Below are positions 55,547 through 64,000 of a DNA stretch of 64,000 bases, one piece after another. The stretch comes from CAZQQN01 sp964595485 (GTDB lineage: Bacteria; Bacteroidota; Bacteroidia; CAILMK01; CAYYUA01). The DNA is taken from positions 105,354 through 169,353 of the forward strand of contig CAZQQN010000001.1 in NCBI GenBank assembly GCA_964595485.1, written 5' to 3'. The translations under genes were made by a program, and so were the position numbers. Every line of letters begins with the position of its first letter. Positions within the stretch are counted from its first letter, which is position 1. The notes beneath the pieces were generated by a model. It was not told where the DNA came from, ran no database searches, and saw only the letters and a list, made by a program, of their open reading frames with translations.

Positions 55547-55951
55547 TCAGGTTTTCTCTTTGCAGAGCTCTACCAAAACGCCTTTCGTAGATTTTGGGTG
55601 AAGAAAGCATACCTCTTTATTGTCAGCACCCTCTTTTGGGGTTTCGTTGATAAATTGAAATCCCAGTGATTTAAGCCGCTCTATTTCTCCTGCCATATCA
55701 TCCACTTCCAAAGCAACATGGTGAATACCCTCACCTTTTTTGTTTATGTACTGCCAAACCGGGCTATCTTCACTCAGAGCTTCTAACAATTCTAACTTAT
55801 TTTCACCAATTTGGTAGAAGGCGACATTTACGCCCTCCGAGTTGACAGATTCTTGCTTATAGTTTTCCTTATCCAGTATTTTGTCAAAAACCTGTTGAGC
55901 ATCGCCTAAATCATTGATTGCTATCCCTAAGTGGTCAATTTTCTTGATCAT
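55547..55951 (-). CDS. mce: Methylmalonyl-CoA epimerase
   Basis: Interconverts (S)- and (R)-methylmalonyl-CoA between propionyl-CoA carboxylase and methylmalonyl-CoA mutase. The 134 residues form a VOC-fold with HLGIAI (His7), GIHHVALEV and the final metal-binding Glu in GVLVELC. The length fits. Mutase genes are not in the window. The methyltransferase gene lies 54 bases upstream on the same strand. Confidence 0.93.
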   Translation of the reverse strand: MIKKIDHLGIAINDLGDAQQVFDKILDKENYKQESVNSEGVNVAFYQIGENKLELLEALSEDSPVWQYINKKGEGIHHVALEVDDMAGEIERLKSLGFQFINETPKEGADNKEVCFLHPKSTKGVLVELCKEKT

Positions 55952-56005
55952 ATGCTTACTTATTTATACTACGCCAATCCTGATAGGCTGTTTATGAAAT
56001 CATTT

Positions 56006-56608
56006 TTAAGCTTTATTGCCAAACATGCGGATTACCGAGGCCTCTCCTTTGTGATATTCGCCTTCCTGTAAGTCAATGATTGATTTATTCAGGATCTGGA
56101 AATTCAGACCCTTGAATTCTTTTTTAACGGATTGAAGGGAAAATAGCCGCTCACTGACAGGCGGTCCGCCTGAGTCATAATTCAGCTGATCTTCTGAGAA
56201 AGCCTCAAAAATCAAGGCTCCGCCTGGCTTAAGTGCCTTGATCATCTTCTGGTGAAAATCATGCCGGATATCCGGGCTAACATGGCAATAAATAAGGGCG
56301 ATCGCATCGTATTGCTCTGTTCCTGGGTCGAATTCCTCTGCGGGTGTCACCCAAAAGTTGCTAATACTAACGCCAAGTTCTTCCGCTAAGGCCTCAGCCT
56401 TGGCTTTACCTTTTTCAGAGAAATCGAAAGCATCCACTTCCCATTTCAACTGAGCTGCATAGATAGCATTTCTACCCTCTCCTTCACAAGGTAGCAATAT
56501 TTTTCCCCTCCTGAGTTCTCTGATTTCCTGTGCAAAAAATTCATTAGGCGCTTTGCCATAGACAAATGCTTCTTGTCCGTATCGTTGATCCCAGGTATTT
56601 TGATCCAT
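56006..56608 (-). CDS. Class I SAM-dependent methyltransferase (TehB/TPMT-like)
   Basis: A 200-residue enzyme. The start MDQNTWDQRYGQEAFVYGKAPN is typical of small TehB- and thiopurine-methyltransferase-like proteins. SAM motif I is ILLPCEGEGRNAIYAA, motif II is DAIALIYCHV and LKPGGALIFEAF follows. The substrate is unknown; TehB-like members may methylate metalloid oxyanions. It may be co-transcribed with the epimerase. Confidence 0.85.
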   Translation of the reverse strand: MDQNTWDQRYGQEAFVYGKAPNEFFAQEIRELRRGKILLPCEGEGRNAIYAAQLKWEVDAFDFSEKGKAKAEALAEELGVSISNFWVTPAEEFDPGTEQYDAIALIYCHVSPDIRHDFHQKMIKALKPGGALIFEAFSEDQLNYDSGGPPVSERLFSLQSVKKEFKGLNFQILNKSIIDLQEGEYHKGEASVIRMFGNKA

Positions 56609-56880
56609 ATTCTTAGTTATTTCCTATCTATTAATTATTAACTGAGAGCATCATTGTTCAGATTTCAAAGGTAAGGTTAATAATTAAACTTAGGTGTTTA
56701 ATGGGCTCGGATTCCGAAAGGTGAAAAACAATTCAATCCACTGTCGTTAATCCTAAAAAACCCGTTATAAGGGAGTTTAGATTAAAGTAGTCTCTATAGG
56801 TTTTAAGGCATTAAAATTTGATAAGCATTCTGGCAAAACCTAAGATTTAGAATTCTTATCTATTTAGAAACTTTTCTTGG

Positions 56881-57309
56881 TTAAATGAACTGGTTGCTTT
56901 CAAGCCCTTCTGCCATTTGCTGTATGCTATGCTTTGATAACATAGATTTCATGCCATCACGGTATTTGGCATATTCATAATGAACCGGGCATGGTTGCTT
57001 ATCAGAACATTTTTTCAAGCCTATTCCACATTTTTTGAATACATCGTCCCCGTCCATAATCTTTACTACCTGCAAAAGGGTTTTTCCCCTTTGGCTTTTA
57101 TCCATGTAAAAACCGCCATTAGGACCTTTTACAGACGATAGCAGCCTATGGCGGGTTAATGTCTGCATGATTTTACTGAGAAAATGGACCGGCACATCCA
57201 ACCCCTTTGCTATGCGCTTAATACCAATCTTTTCCTTACTATCAGCATCAGAATGAGCGGCGACATAAAGCACTGATCTGATGGCGTATTCGCAAGAACG
57301 TGAAAACAT
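56881..57309 (-). CDS. Rrf2-family transcriptional regulator
   Basis: A 142-residue winged-helix regulator with the family start MFSRSCEYAIRSVLYVAAHS and recognition helix region KGLDVPVHFLSKIMQTLTRH (in part). Three Cys with spacing C-x6-C-x5-C (CGIGLKKCSDKQPC) near residues 92-106 could hold an iron-sulfur cluster, as in IscR and NsrR, though the first spacing is one residue longer than in IscR. It may sense iron-sulfur status, oxygen or NO. Targets are not adjacent. The spacer 56609-56880 downstream is gene-free. Confidence 0.9.
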   Translation of the reverse strand: MFSRSCEYAIRSVLYVAAHSDADSKEKIGIKRIAKGLDVPVHFLSKIMQTLTRHRLLSSVKGPNGGFYMDKSQRGKTLLQVVKIMDGDDVFKKCGIGLKKCSDKQPCPVHYEYAKYRDGMKSMLSKHSIQQMAEGLESNQFI

Positions 57310-57490
57310 GCGGCCTAAATTAAAATTATACTTTCCAGAATATCAAACAAAAATAAAATCATTTAGGGTAGGATAAATTTAAAATGCTAATAAATCTGGT
57401 TTCAAACTTGATTAATGGCTTTCGGTAGCTTTAGCTTTTTATTGAAAAAAATAAGTAAAGGGTTGGGATGAAAACGGACAATAAATCATG

Positions 57491-57579
57491 CGGAGGGTGG
57501 GGGATTCGAACCCCCGGTCCGCCGTCAAGCGGACAGCGGTTTTCGAGACCGCCACAATCGGCCACTCTGTCAACCCTCC
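57491..57579 (-). tRNA. tRNA-Ser (anticodon CGA)
   Basis: Type II tRNA of 89 bases on the minus strand. The acceptor GGAGGGT pairs with ACCCTCC. The anticodon stem GCGGT/ACCGC holds the loop CTCGAAA with anticodon CGA. The long variable arm has a stem of TGTCCGC/GCGGAC type. The T-loop is GTTCGAATC, discriminator G, no encoded CCA. Confidence 0.95.
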
Positions 57580-57611
57580 GTTGCAAAATTAGCAAAGGTC
57601 AATGGAATAAT

Positions 57612-59639
57612 TTAAGTCAATGCTTGATAAGCATGTTCTAAATTTTTCAATTCCTCGTAATCTGCTTCCCATTGGGCCATTGCCTCTTCCAATGCTTTTT
57701 TATTGTCTTCATAATGCTGGAAATGGCTTTGGTCATTCAAATCAATGCCATGCGCCTCCGGGTTATTGAGCCTGGATTCCTGGTCTGCTATTGTTTTTTC
57801 CAGTTCAGCTATTGTCTTCTCTTGCTTGGTAACCTTATTTTTTGCTTTCCGCATAGCACTTTCTAAATCTTTTTTCTGCTTATGGCGCTCTTTGTTAGAA
57901 AGTTGCTGCTGCTTTTGGTTTTTTTCTGCGGACTTTTGCGGTTCTTTTTTGGGAGGTTTATTGGCTGTATCACTTTTTTCTTCTTTGCGATTGGTTTCGG
58001 GATTTTCTTCCTCAAGTGCCCTAAAATCTTCAAGTTCCCGGTGCTCAAGGAAAGTGTTAATATCTCCCGGGTAAACTTTTACCCCTTCTTGACGGAACTC
58101 AAACACCTTATTGGTAAGGCCTTCCATAAAACTTCTATCATGGGAAACAACTATTAATGTCCCGTTGAAAGCCAGCAAAGCCTGTTTCAAAACTTCTTTG
58201 GACATCATATCAAGGTGGTTGGTTGGCTCGTCCAGTACCAGGAAATTGATTGGATGAAGGATCATTTCTGCCAATGCCAGTCTGTTTTTTTCACCACCTG
58301 ATAATACCTTAACCTTTTTATGCACGTCCTGCCCGCTGAAAAGGAAAGCTCCTAAAATTTTTCGTATATGGGGCCGCATATCGGGTTTGGCTGATGCCTC
58401 CATCACTTGCATGATGCTTTTCTCAGGATCAAGTTTTTGCGGTTGATCCTGGGCAAAGTAACCAAGGTCAATGTTATGGCCCTGCTCTAAATTACCTTCA
58501 AAATCCTGTATGTCGCCTGTAATGATCTTAGCCAGGGTACTTTTTCCCATCCCATTTTTACCAACAAAAGCAATTTTATCACCCCTTTGCACTTCAAAAT
58601 TGAGTTTATCCAGGACATGGGTTTTGCCATAAGATTTTGATAAACCGTCACTTTTAGCAACCACCTTTCCTTCTCTGCGGCTGGCGCTAAATTGGATGTT
58701 AGCCTCTGTGTTATCATCAGGTTCTACATCAATGTCTTCCATTTCTTCCAACTCCCGCATGAGCTTTTTAGCAAACTTAGCTTTATTCGGTTTGCCCCGG
58801 AATCGCTCGATATTCCGCTCCATCTGGGCTTTTTTCCGCTCTTGTTCTTTTTGTGCTGCTTTTTGCTGGTCCTTTTTGGCCTCGCGAAGTTCAATGTATT
58901 TTGAAAAGGGGGCTTTGTAATCCTCTACTTTGCCTAAAACAATCTCCAGCGTTCGGTTAGTGACATTATCCAGGAACCACCGATCGTGTGAAACCATCAT
59001 TAATGCTCCCTCAAAGGTTTGCAGGAAGCCTTCAAGCCAGCGAATAGATTCAATATCCAAGTGATTGGTAGGCTCGTCAAGTAGTAACAAGTCTGGCTTT
59101 CGAAGGAGGATTTTTGCTAACTCCACTCGCATTTGCCAGCCTCCGCTGAACTCTGTAAGCGGTCTCTGCAAATCTTCGGAGTTGAACCCTAATCCTTTAA
59201 GGATACGCTCAATTTCCCCTTCAATATCGTAGCCTCCGGCTAAACGCAGGGCTTCTTCCTTATCATTGAATTCCTGAACCAATGCCATATAGCCATCACT
59301 GCTGTGATCATCCCTTCTGTCTAATTCTTCTTTAATGTGCTCTATTGATTCCTCTAATTGCAGGATATCATCAAATGCCCTTCTGGTCTCATCTAATACA
59401 TTTTTATCTGATTCGATTTTTAATTCCTGGGGCAAATAACCAATCTTGCAATTTTTTGGGATGGTAATACTTCCTTCATCAGGCGATTGTTCTTTACTTA
59501 AAATACGCAGTAAGGATGTTTTACCTGCCCCGTTTTTACCTACCAAACCTATGCGATCCTGCCGGTTAATCAGAAATGAGGCGTTTTCAAATATAGCATT
59601 TCCATCGTAACGGACAGTCAGGTTTTCTACTTGAATCAT
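57612..59639 (-). CDS. ABC-F family ATPase (Uup-like)
   Basis: A 675-residue soluble twin ABC protein acting on the ribosome. Walker A motifs are GLVGKNGAGKTSLLRIL (about 31) and AFVGKNGMGKSTLAKII (about 350). The signatures are FSGGWQMRVELAK and LSGGEKNRLALAE; both Walker B motifs read LDEPTNHLD. The interdomain linker is helical and charged. After about 520 a Lys/Glu/Gln-rich coiled coil ends the protein, as in Uup. It probably rescues stalled ribosomes rather than giving antibiotic resistance. Two tandem TAnnTTTG boxes lie 29-51 bases upstream. Confidence 0.92.
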   Translation of the reverse strand: MIQVENLTVRYDGNAIFENASFLINRQDRIGLVGKNGAGKTSLLRILSKEQSPDEGSITIPKNCKIGYLPQELKIESDKNVLDETRRAFDDILQLEESIEHIKEELDRRDDHSSDGYMALVQEFNDKEEALRLAGGYDIEGEIERILKGLGFNSEDLQRPLTEFSGGWQMRVELAKILLRKPDLLLLDEPTNHLDIESIRWLEGFLQTFEGALMMVSHDRWFLDNVTNRTLEIVLGKVEDYKAPFSKYIELREAKKDQQKAAQKEQERKKAQMERNIERFRGKPNKAKFAKKLMRELEEMEDIDVEPDDNTEANIQFSASRREGKVVAKSDGLSKSYGKTHVLDKLNFEVQRGDKIAFVGKNGMGKSTLAKIITGDIQDFEGNLEQGHNIDLGYFAQDQPQKLDPEKSIMQVMEASAKPDMRPHIRKILGAFLFSGQDVHKKVKVLSGGEKNRLALAEMILHPINFLVLDEPTNHLDMMSKEVLKQALLAFNGTLIVVSHDRSFMEGLTNKVFEFRQEGVKVYPGDINTFLEHRELEDFRALEEENPETNRKEEKSDTANKPPKKEPQKSAEKNQKQQQLSNKERHKQKKDLESAMRKAKNKVTKQEKTIAELEKTIADQESRLNNPEAHGIDLNDQSHFQHYEDNKKALEEAMAQWEADYEELKNLEHAYQALT

Positions 59640-59667
59640 AGGGTTTTTTCTCCTGGTTAGCTTAGCT

Positions 59668-59690
59668 CAAAATTATACGTTGCAAAAGTA
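59668..59690 (-). promoter_or_regulatory. Two tandem -7-like boxes before the ABC-F gene
   Basis: Minus-strand TACTTTTG (59690-59683) and TAATTTTG (59675-59668) both fit TAnnTTTG. No good -33 partner for either. Confidence 0.3.
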
Positions 59691-59793
59691 AAGTAAGTTT
59701 CAGGAAGCCATTGAAGGTCATCACCAAAAGCTGAATGCGAAACAAGATGATTGGTGATGTAAAATAACTCTCGCGTTAGGCAAGGTGTGATAT

Positions 59794-60852
59794 TTAACCT
59801 GAAAACCGGTAGTTAAGAAAAAGCAGGTTACACAATAAGATAATGGCAACAGCTTGGTGAACAACACCTAATACCACTGGGATTTCTTTGGTGGTGGTTA
59901 TTAAGATGAAGATGCCGAAAAAAGCTTGTAAAAGGATGATGAAAGGAGTCAAAAAGACTGAGCTACGGCTGGTAGAACTATCTTTCCCGCGCAGGTATCG
60001 GATACTACTAAAGGTGAAGGGAATGGCTAACAGGAAAATGAGGTAACCAAGGTTCCTGTGCAGGAATTGAAAAAGGGCATGGGGGAGAACTTGTTTGTTA
60101 AAATCCACAAACGCTTCCCATGACCAATTACTAGCTTCTAATAAAACCCCCGGAATAAAAGCACTATTCATATCTGGCCAGGTAGGATAAGCTTTGGCTG
60201 CTTCCATGCCTGATACTAAGGCACCAAATAAAACCTGGATACTGGTTAAAACCGTTAAAACAATTGTGAAACGCTTAACACCCGGTAAATTCAAACGTTT
60301 GGGCTCCCGGGGAACTAATAGGCGCCACCCTTGCCACAACAAGTAGCCCATGGTAACAATGGCAATGCTCAAATGAATGGCTAAACGATAAGGGCTTACC
60401 ATGGGTTTATCCTGGAGCCCACTTAATACCATAATCCAACCGAAAACACCTGCTAAACCGCCAAGAGCGAATGCTCCTAAGCTTCTTTTGATCCATAGCT
60501 TGTTGAGTTTACCCTTTATCAGAAACCATACAAACGGGATCAGGAATACAAAGCCAAGCAAGCGAGCCCACAAGCGGTGAAAATATTCCCAAAAGTAAAT
60601 GAACTTAAAACCACTCATCTCCATACCCTCATTAATCTTCTGAAACTCCGGGGTTGCTTTGTATAAATTAAAGGCCTCTTTCCATTGGTCTTCATTCAGC
60701 GGTGGTAAAGTGCCACCAACCACCTCCCATTGTGTGATGGAAAGCCCGGATTCCGTCAGCCGGGTTATGCCACCAATGATAACCTGGATAAATACCATGA
60801 ATGCTCCCGTCAAGAGCCAGATGCCTACTTGCTTTTGATCTTTAGTGGTCAT
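59794..60852 (-). CDS. ctaA: Heme A synthase (COX15/CtaA)
   Basis: Inner-membrane enzyme that oxidises heme O to heme A for cytochrome oxidase. The start at 60852 (MTTKDQKQVGIW) is chosen because a TACCTTTG box at 60870-60877 would lie inside a longer frame starting at 60906. The protein is 352 residues with about eight membrane helices. Visible motifs are GGITRLTESGLSITQWEVVGGTLPP (in part), FKFIYFWEYFHRLWARLLGF and the late ALFQFLHRNLGYL with heme-ligand His. It resembles the Cys-pair-lacking type. Cytochrome oxidase genes are not in the window. Confidence 0.94.
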   Translation of the reverse strand: MTTKDQKQVGIWLLTGAFMVFIQVIIGGITRLTESGLSITQWEVVGGTLPPLNEDQWKEAFNLYKATPEFQKINEGMEMSGFKFIYFWEYFHRLWARLLGFVFLIPFVWFLIKGKLNKLWIKRSLGAFALGGLAGVFGWIMVLSGLQDKPMVSPYRLAIHLSIAIVTMGYLLWQGWRLLVPREPKRLNLPGVKRFTIVLTVLTSIQVLFGALVSGMEAAKAYPTWPDMNSAFIPGVLLEASNWSWEAFVDFNKQVLPHALFQFLHRNLGYLIFLLAIPFTFSSIRYLRGKDSSTSRSSVFLTPFIILLQAFFGIFILITTTKEIPVVLGVVHQAVAIILLCNLLFLNYRFSG

Positions 60853-60869
60853 AAATACGCTGTTATCAG

Positions 60870-60877
60870 CAAAGGTA
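60870..60877 (-). promoter_or_regulatory. Candidate -7 box of ctaA
   Basis: Minus-strand TACCTTTG is an exact TAnnTTTG match 17 bases before the ATG at 60852. A TTG lies 26 bases further upstream, longer than usual. Confidence 0.4.
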
Positions 60878-61123
60878 TGTACTATTTGCCTTTGCACTGT
60901 ATCCAATTCTAACGTTATTCAGGGCTATTGGTTTATCTGTTCTAACAGGCTTCTACTGAAAAAACAATTCTGGCATTAATTGATCCCAATTCAGGTAATG
61001 CTGTTAAAATGACCAAATGAGAGCAGCTAAATGCTGGGAAACACTACTTTTTTTCAGTTTAATCATGCTTAAAGTCATGGGATTTTTTGGTATTCTCAGG
61101 TAATCAGTTTTTATTTACACCTG

Positions 61124-62098
61124 ATGCACTTCCAACCATCTCCTTACCTGCCACCGCTACTGTTCAAAAGTGGGCATTTCAATACAATTACTACAAACCT
61201 ATGGCGCTCATGGCGATTAGGCGTTGATTACCAGCGGAGGCGTATTAATACACCGGATGGAGATTTCCTGGATCTGGATTTTTCTTGCATAGGTAGCCAA
61301 AAAATCCTGTTGCTTGTACATGGTTTAGAGGGCGATGCTTACTCAGCCTACATGAAAGGGATGGTTAAAGCAGCTAATGAGTCAGGATGGGATACGTTAA
61401 GCTTAAATTTAAGGGGTTGTAGCGGGGAGCTAAATCAAAAACCGGTTACTTATCACAGTGGCAAGACGGAAGATATAGGTGTTACCGTCAAATATTTATG
61501 CGAAAACTGCTCATATGAGGAAGTGGCTTTAACAGGATTCAGCCTTGGCGGTAACTTGATACTGAAGTTTGCCGGGGAATTAGGTGATAACCTGCCTTCA
61601 ATGGTTAAGGTACTGGCAGCCATTTCAGTACCTTTTGACCTTGAAAAAGTTGCGCAGAGGATGGATAACCCTGTTAACCGGTTTTACCGGAAACATTTCC
61701 TGACAACCCTCAAGCAAAATGCTTTGCGTAAAATCAACCAGTACCCGGACGTGGGAGTTTCTGCTGAAAAAATAAGGAGCTGCCAAACATTTTATGAATT
61801 TGACAATGTTTTTACGGCACCTGTTAATGGTTTTGCAGATGCTGAAACGTATTGGAGAGAATGTTCAAGCCTTCATTTTCTGCAAGGGATAACCCGCCAT
61901 ACCCTTATGATTAATGCCATGGATGACCCATTCATCGGAAAGGCCCCTATCCCTTTCGAGGAGATTCAAAAAAATGAAAACCTGCAATTAATCACTACGG
62001 AAAGGGGAGGCCATGTAGGGTTTGGCAATTGGCGGTTAAGTCGTTTTTTATGGCATGAATCACAGGTAATTAAGTTTTTAAATGCCATCGCTGGTTAG
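61124..62098 (+). CDS. Alpha/beta hydrolase, YheT/ABHD family
   Basis: A 324-residue hydrolase. The nucleophile elbow GFSLGGNLILKF holds the catalytic Ser, the acid is in NAMDDPFIG and the His in TERGGHVGFGNW. The start PSPYLPPLLFKSGHFNTI and the LVHGLEGDAYSAYMKG motif are typical of YheT-like esterases. No signal peptide. It overlaps the open frame leading to the cupin gene, but that gene is judged to start about 125 bases later. Confidence 0.9.
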   Translation: MHFQPSPYLPPLLFKSGHFNTITTNLWRSWRLGVDYQRRRINTPDGDFLDLDFSCIGSQKILLLVHGLEGDAYSAYMKGMVKAANESGWDTLSLNLRGCSGELNQKPVTYHSGKTEDIGVTVKYLCENCSYEEVALTGFSLGGNLILKFAGELGDNLPSMVKVLAAISVPFDLEKVAQRMDNPVNRFYRKHFLTTLKQNALRKINQYPDVGVSAEKIRSCQTFYEFDNVFTAPVNGFADAETYWRECSSLHFLQGITRHTLMINAMDDPFIGKAPIPFEEIQKNENLQLITTERGGHVGFGNWRLSRFLWHESQVIKFLNAIAG

Positions 62099-62222
62099 CT
62101 TTGAAATTAAATTTTTCCCCAGAGAATACTTTCCTGGCCAGGTGGATTTGTTTTTCCGTGAGTCTTTTTTAATTTACAGGGTGATATTTACCAATTACCG
62201 GAATTATAAGGTTTTCAAAATT

Positions 62223-62594
62223 ATGGGTCAACCAAAGGTCAGTATTCAAGAGGCATTTGAGAAAATTACAGAATTTTGGAATCCCTACCTGGCAGGAATC
62301 CTAAATGGTCAGGAAGTAAAGTTGGCCCAGGTTAAAGGAGAATTGATATGGCATCAGCACAATGAAATGGATGAGCTATTCTTCCTGATTGAGGGTCAAC
62401 CTCAGCTGTTATTGGCGGAAAGTACGGTAACCCTGAATCCGGTCGAGTTTTATATAGTTCCTAAAGGGACGCAGCATAAACCTGTAGCGGAAGAGGAGGT
62501 TAAAATGATGCTGCTTGAATCTGGCGGAATCGCCAGTACCGGAAATAAGCAGAGTAATTTCACTGGCGATGATTTACCTGTTGTGCAAACATGA
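62223..62594 (+). CDS. Cupin domain protein
   Basis: A 123-residue single-cupin protein from the ATG at 62223 (MGQPKVSIQEAFEKI), where the fold begins. An in-frame ATG at 62082 would overlap the hydrolase gene and add a sequence unlike any cupin. The metal motif WHQHNEMDELFFLIEG (His, His, Glu) and the second motif with VPKGTQHKP (His) are present. The substrate is unknown; such small cupins are often isomerases or sensors. Confidence 0.85.
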   Translation: MGQPKVSIQEAFEKITEFWNPYLAGILNGQEVKLAQVKGELIWHQHNEMDELFFLIEGQPQLLLAESTVTLNPVEFYIVPKGTQHKPVAEEEVKMMLLESGGIASTGNKQSNFTGDDLPVVQT

Positions 62595-62663
62595 TAAGGT
62601 GATAAGTATCATTTTTTATTATCCGTACTAAAACTTATTTTGAAAATTGTAAAGGGTATACCA

Positions 62664-63794
62664 ATGACTAGTCAATACCAAAAAACAATTTCAAAGCTGC
62701 TTTCAAAGGCGGGTTTAACACTAAATGGGCCTAATCCCTATGATCCCCAGGTAAAGGATGAGCGTTTCTGTAAAAGGGTGCTTGCCGAAGGATCTTTAGG
62801 GTTGGGAGAAGCTTACATGGAGGGTTGGTGGAACTGCGAACAGCTTGACGAATTTTTCAATAAGCTTTTATTGGCTGAATTAGAAAAAACTGCACCGAGA
62901 AACCTGCGCATGGTTTTGACCTACTTGAAAGCCAAGGTATTCAATCCACAATCAATAGCAAAGTCTAAAAAGAATGCTACTGAACACTATGATTTAGGGA
63001 ACGAATTTTTTAAGGCAATGCTGGATCACCGGATGGTTTATACCTGTGGTTATTGGAAATATGCCGCTAACCTGGATGAGGCACAAGAGGCTAAACTGGA
63101 TTTAATCTGCCAAAAACTTCACCTTAAGCCTGGCATGAAAGTCCTTGATATTGGTTGTGGGTGGGGGAGTTTTGCTAAATATGCTGCTGAGGAATACGGG
63201 GTGCATGTAACCGGTATAAATGTTTCTGAAGAACAGCTGGCCTTGGCAAGGAAAAGCACTGAAGGTTTGGATGTTACTTTCCTGAACCTGGATTACCGAA
63301 ATTTAACTGAGTCGCATGGCCCTTTTGATCGAATCGTTTCTGTAGGCATGTTTGAACATGTAGGGTATAAGAATTTTCGCCGCTTTTTTGAGGCATCTTT
63401 GAAAGTGCTCAGGTCAGATGGGCTTTTTCTCTTACATACGATTGGTTCTAATGAATCATCCACTGCGACAGATGCTTGGTTATCCAAATACATTTTCCCG
63501 AATTCCCTGATACCGAGTATAAAGCAAATAGGGCAAGCTTTGGAAGGGCTTTTCGTGACAGAGGACCTTCACAATTTCGGGGTTTACTATGATCACACAT
63601 TGATGGCTTGGTACCAGAATTTTGTTAACAACTGGCAGAAATTTGAGCAAAGTTTTGACAAGACCTTTTACCGCATGTGGGAATACTATTTACTATGCTG
63701 CGCTGGCTCTTTCCGTGCCAGGAAGAATCAGGTATGGCAGATAATCTTAAGCCCGAAAGGTATTAAGGGGGGTTATGAACCTGTTAGGTTTTAA
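62664..63794 (+). CDS. cfa: Cyclopropane-fatty-acyl-phospholipid synthase
   Basis: Adds a methylene from SAM to unsaturated acyl chains of membrane lipids. The ATG at 62664 is preferred over an upstream TTG at 62640, giving 376 residues, near the E. coli length. The N-terminal lipid-binding region is followed by YDLGNEFFKAMLDHRMVYTCGYW, in part, the SAM motif VLDIGCGWGSFAKYAAEEYG (about 162-181) and MFEHVGYKNFRRFF. The remainder matches the family. It is a SAM consumer like several other genes here. A 206-base gene-free tail follows to the window end. Confidence 0.95.
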   Translation: MTSQYQKTISKLLSKAGLTLNGPNPYDPQVKDERFCKRVLAEGSLGLGEAYMEGWWNCEQLDEFFNKLLLAELEKTAPRNLRMVLTYLKAKVFNPQSIAKSKKNATEHYDLGNEFFKAMLDHRMVYTCGYWKYAANLDEAQEAKLDLICQKLHLKPGMKVLDIGCGWGSFAKYAAEEYGVHVTGINVSEEQLALARKSTEGLDVTFLNLDYRNLTESHGPFDRIVSVGMFEHVGYKNFRRFFEASLKVLRSDGLFLLHTIGSNESSTATDAWLSKYIFPNSLIPSIKQIGQALEGLFVTEDLHNFGVYYDHTLMAWYQNFVNNWQKFEQSFDKTFYRMWEYYLLCCAGSFRARKNQVWQIILSPKGIKGGYEPVRF

Positions 63795-63935
63795 TAATGC
63801 CAAACTATTTTAAATAAGGTCGGATGGGGTTTAAGTAAGTTTTAAAAAATCATCTGCGAATAGCTTCTACGTCATTGCTAACAACATTCTATTCTTTTTT
63901 CATCCTTAAGCCAATATCTAAAAATATCGGCCTCC

Positions 63936-63962
63936 AAGCAAGGGGTTTCAGACCCCTTGCTT
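63936..63962. repeat. Perfect 11-base hairpin without T-run
   Basis: AAGCAAGGGGT-TTCAG-ACCCCTTGCTT. Strong GC-rich hairpin about 140 bases after cfa with no T-run on either side, so it is not a standard intrinsic terminator. It may be an interspersed element or an end-processing structure. Confidence 0.6.
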
Positions 63963-64000
63963 AGAAAATAATTGCGAAAATCTCCCCAATCAGCGTTATC

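Noticed and set aside
62082..62222. N-terminal extension of the cupin protein from an ATG at 62082
   Set aside because: It overlaps the hydrolase gene and has no similarity to cupins; the ATG at 62223 begins the fold.

Overview
The window reads as a chromosomal segment of a Bacteroidota bacterium, most likely of the Cytophagales or a related marine lineage. The evidence is four proteins with type IX secretion (T9SS) C-terminal sorting or gliding-type domains, the long two-part form of IspG, a fused alpha-beta branched-chain 2-oxoacid dehydrogenase E1, Pur-alpha (DUF3276), an S46 dipeptidyl-peptidase, and many TTG...TAnnTTTG promoters with almost no Shine-Dalgarno sequences. A glycine/sarcosine N-methyltransferase suggests a salt-exposed habitat; that is inference. 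No phage, insertion sequence, CRISPR array or rRNA was found. Most of the window is core genome.

Layout. 1-2007: 5' part of secD(F), cut by the window edge. 2381-5023: exported S46 peptidase. 5107-7126 (-): biotin carboxylase and a small acidic protein. 7338-16310: the most distinctive block, an ECF sigma factor, a single-pass membrane protein ending in a T9SS type B domain, and a secreted protein of about 2260 residues ending in the same domain class. 16401-19496 (-): universal stress protein and a DUF255 thioredoxin-fold protein, then tRNA-Asn. 20092-20799: folE. 20924-24234 (-): an SDR/DUF2867 protein, fabG and sucD. 24635-29609: type II NADH dehydrogenase, an ArsO-like flavoprotein, an outer-membrane barrel candidate and an S41 protease lipoprotein, with an FKBP isomerase on the other strand. 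29665-32160 (-): small lipoprotein, exported unknown, thiolase. 32401-35036: 7TM-HD (PgpH-like) phosphodiesterase and Pur-alpha. 35175-39038 (-): second T9SS type B protein. 39275-45796 (-): metK, fused E1, glycine/sarcosine methyltransferase, recA, nth. 45911-47647 (-): T9SS type A cargo. 47759-49758 (-): ispG, broken only by a 10-N assembly gap. 50033-51533: MlaE/MlaF-type ABC pair. 51556-54441 (-): uvrA. 54629-55537: second ECF sigma factor and a small protein. 55547-60852 (-): methylmalonyl-CoA epimerase, methyltransferase, Rrf2 regulator, tRNA-Ser, ABC-F ATPase and heme A synthase. 61124-63794: hydrolase, cupin and cyclopropane-fatty-acid synthase.

How the genes fit together. Several act on branched-chain and odd-chain carbon flow: fused E1, thiolase, biotin carboxylase, methylmalonyl-CoA epimerase and succinyl-CoA ligase. 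MetK can supply S-adenosylmethionine to the nearby glycine/sarcosine methyltransferase. The surface theme is T9SS: secD, S46 peptidase and large PKD-rich cargo. The best candidate for an undescribed system is the sigma factor plus membrane-anchored CTD protein beside a giant CTD cargo. It could be a transmembrane signalling module that senses T9SS cargo or the cell surface, but this is inferred from architecture only.
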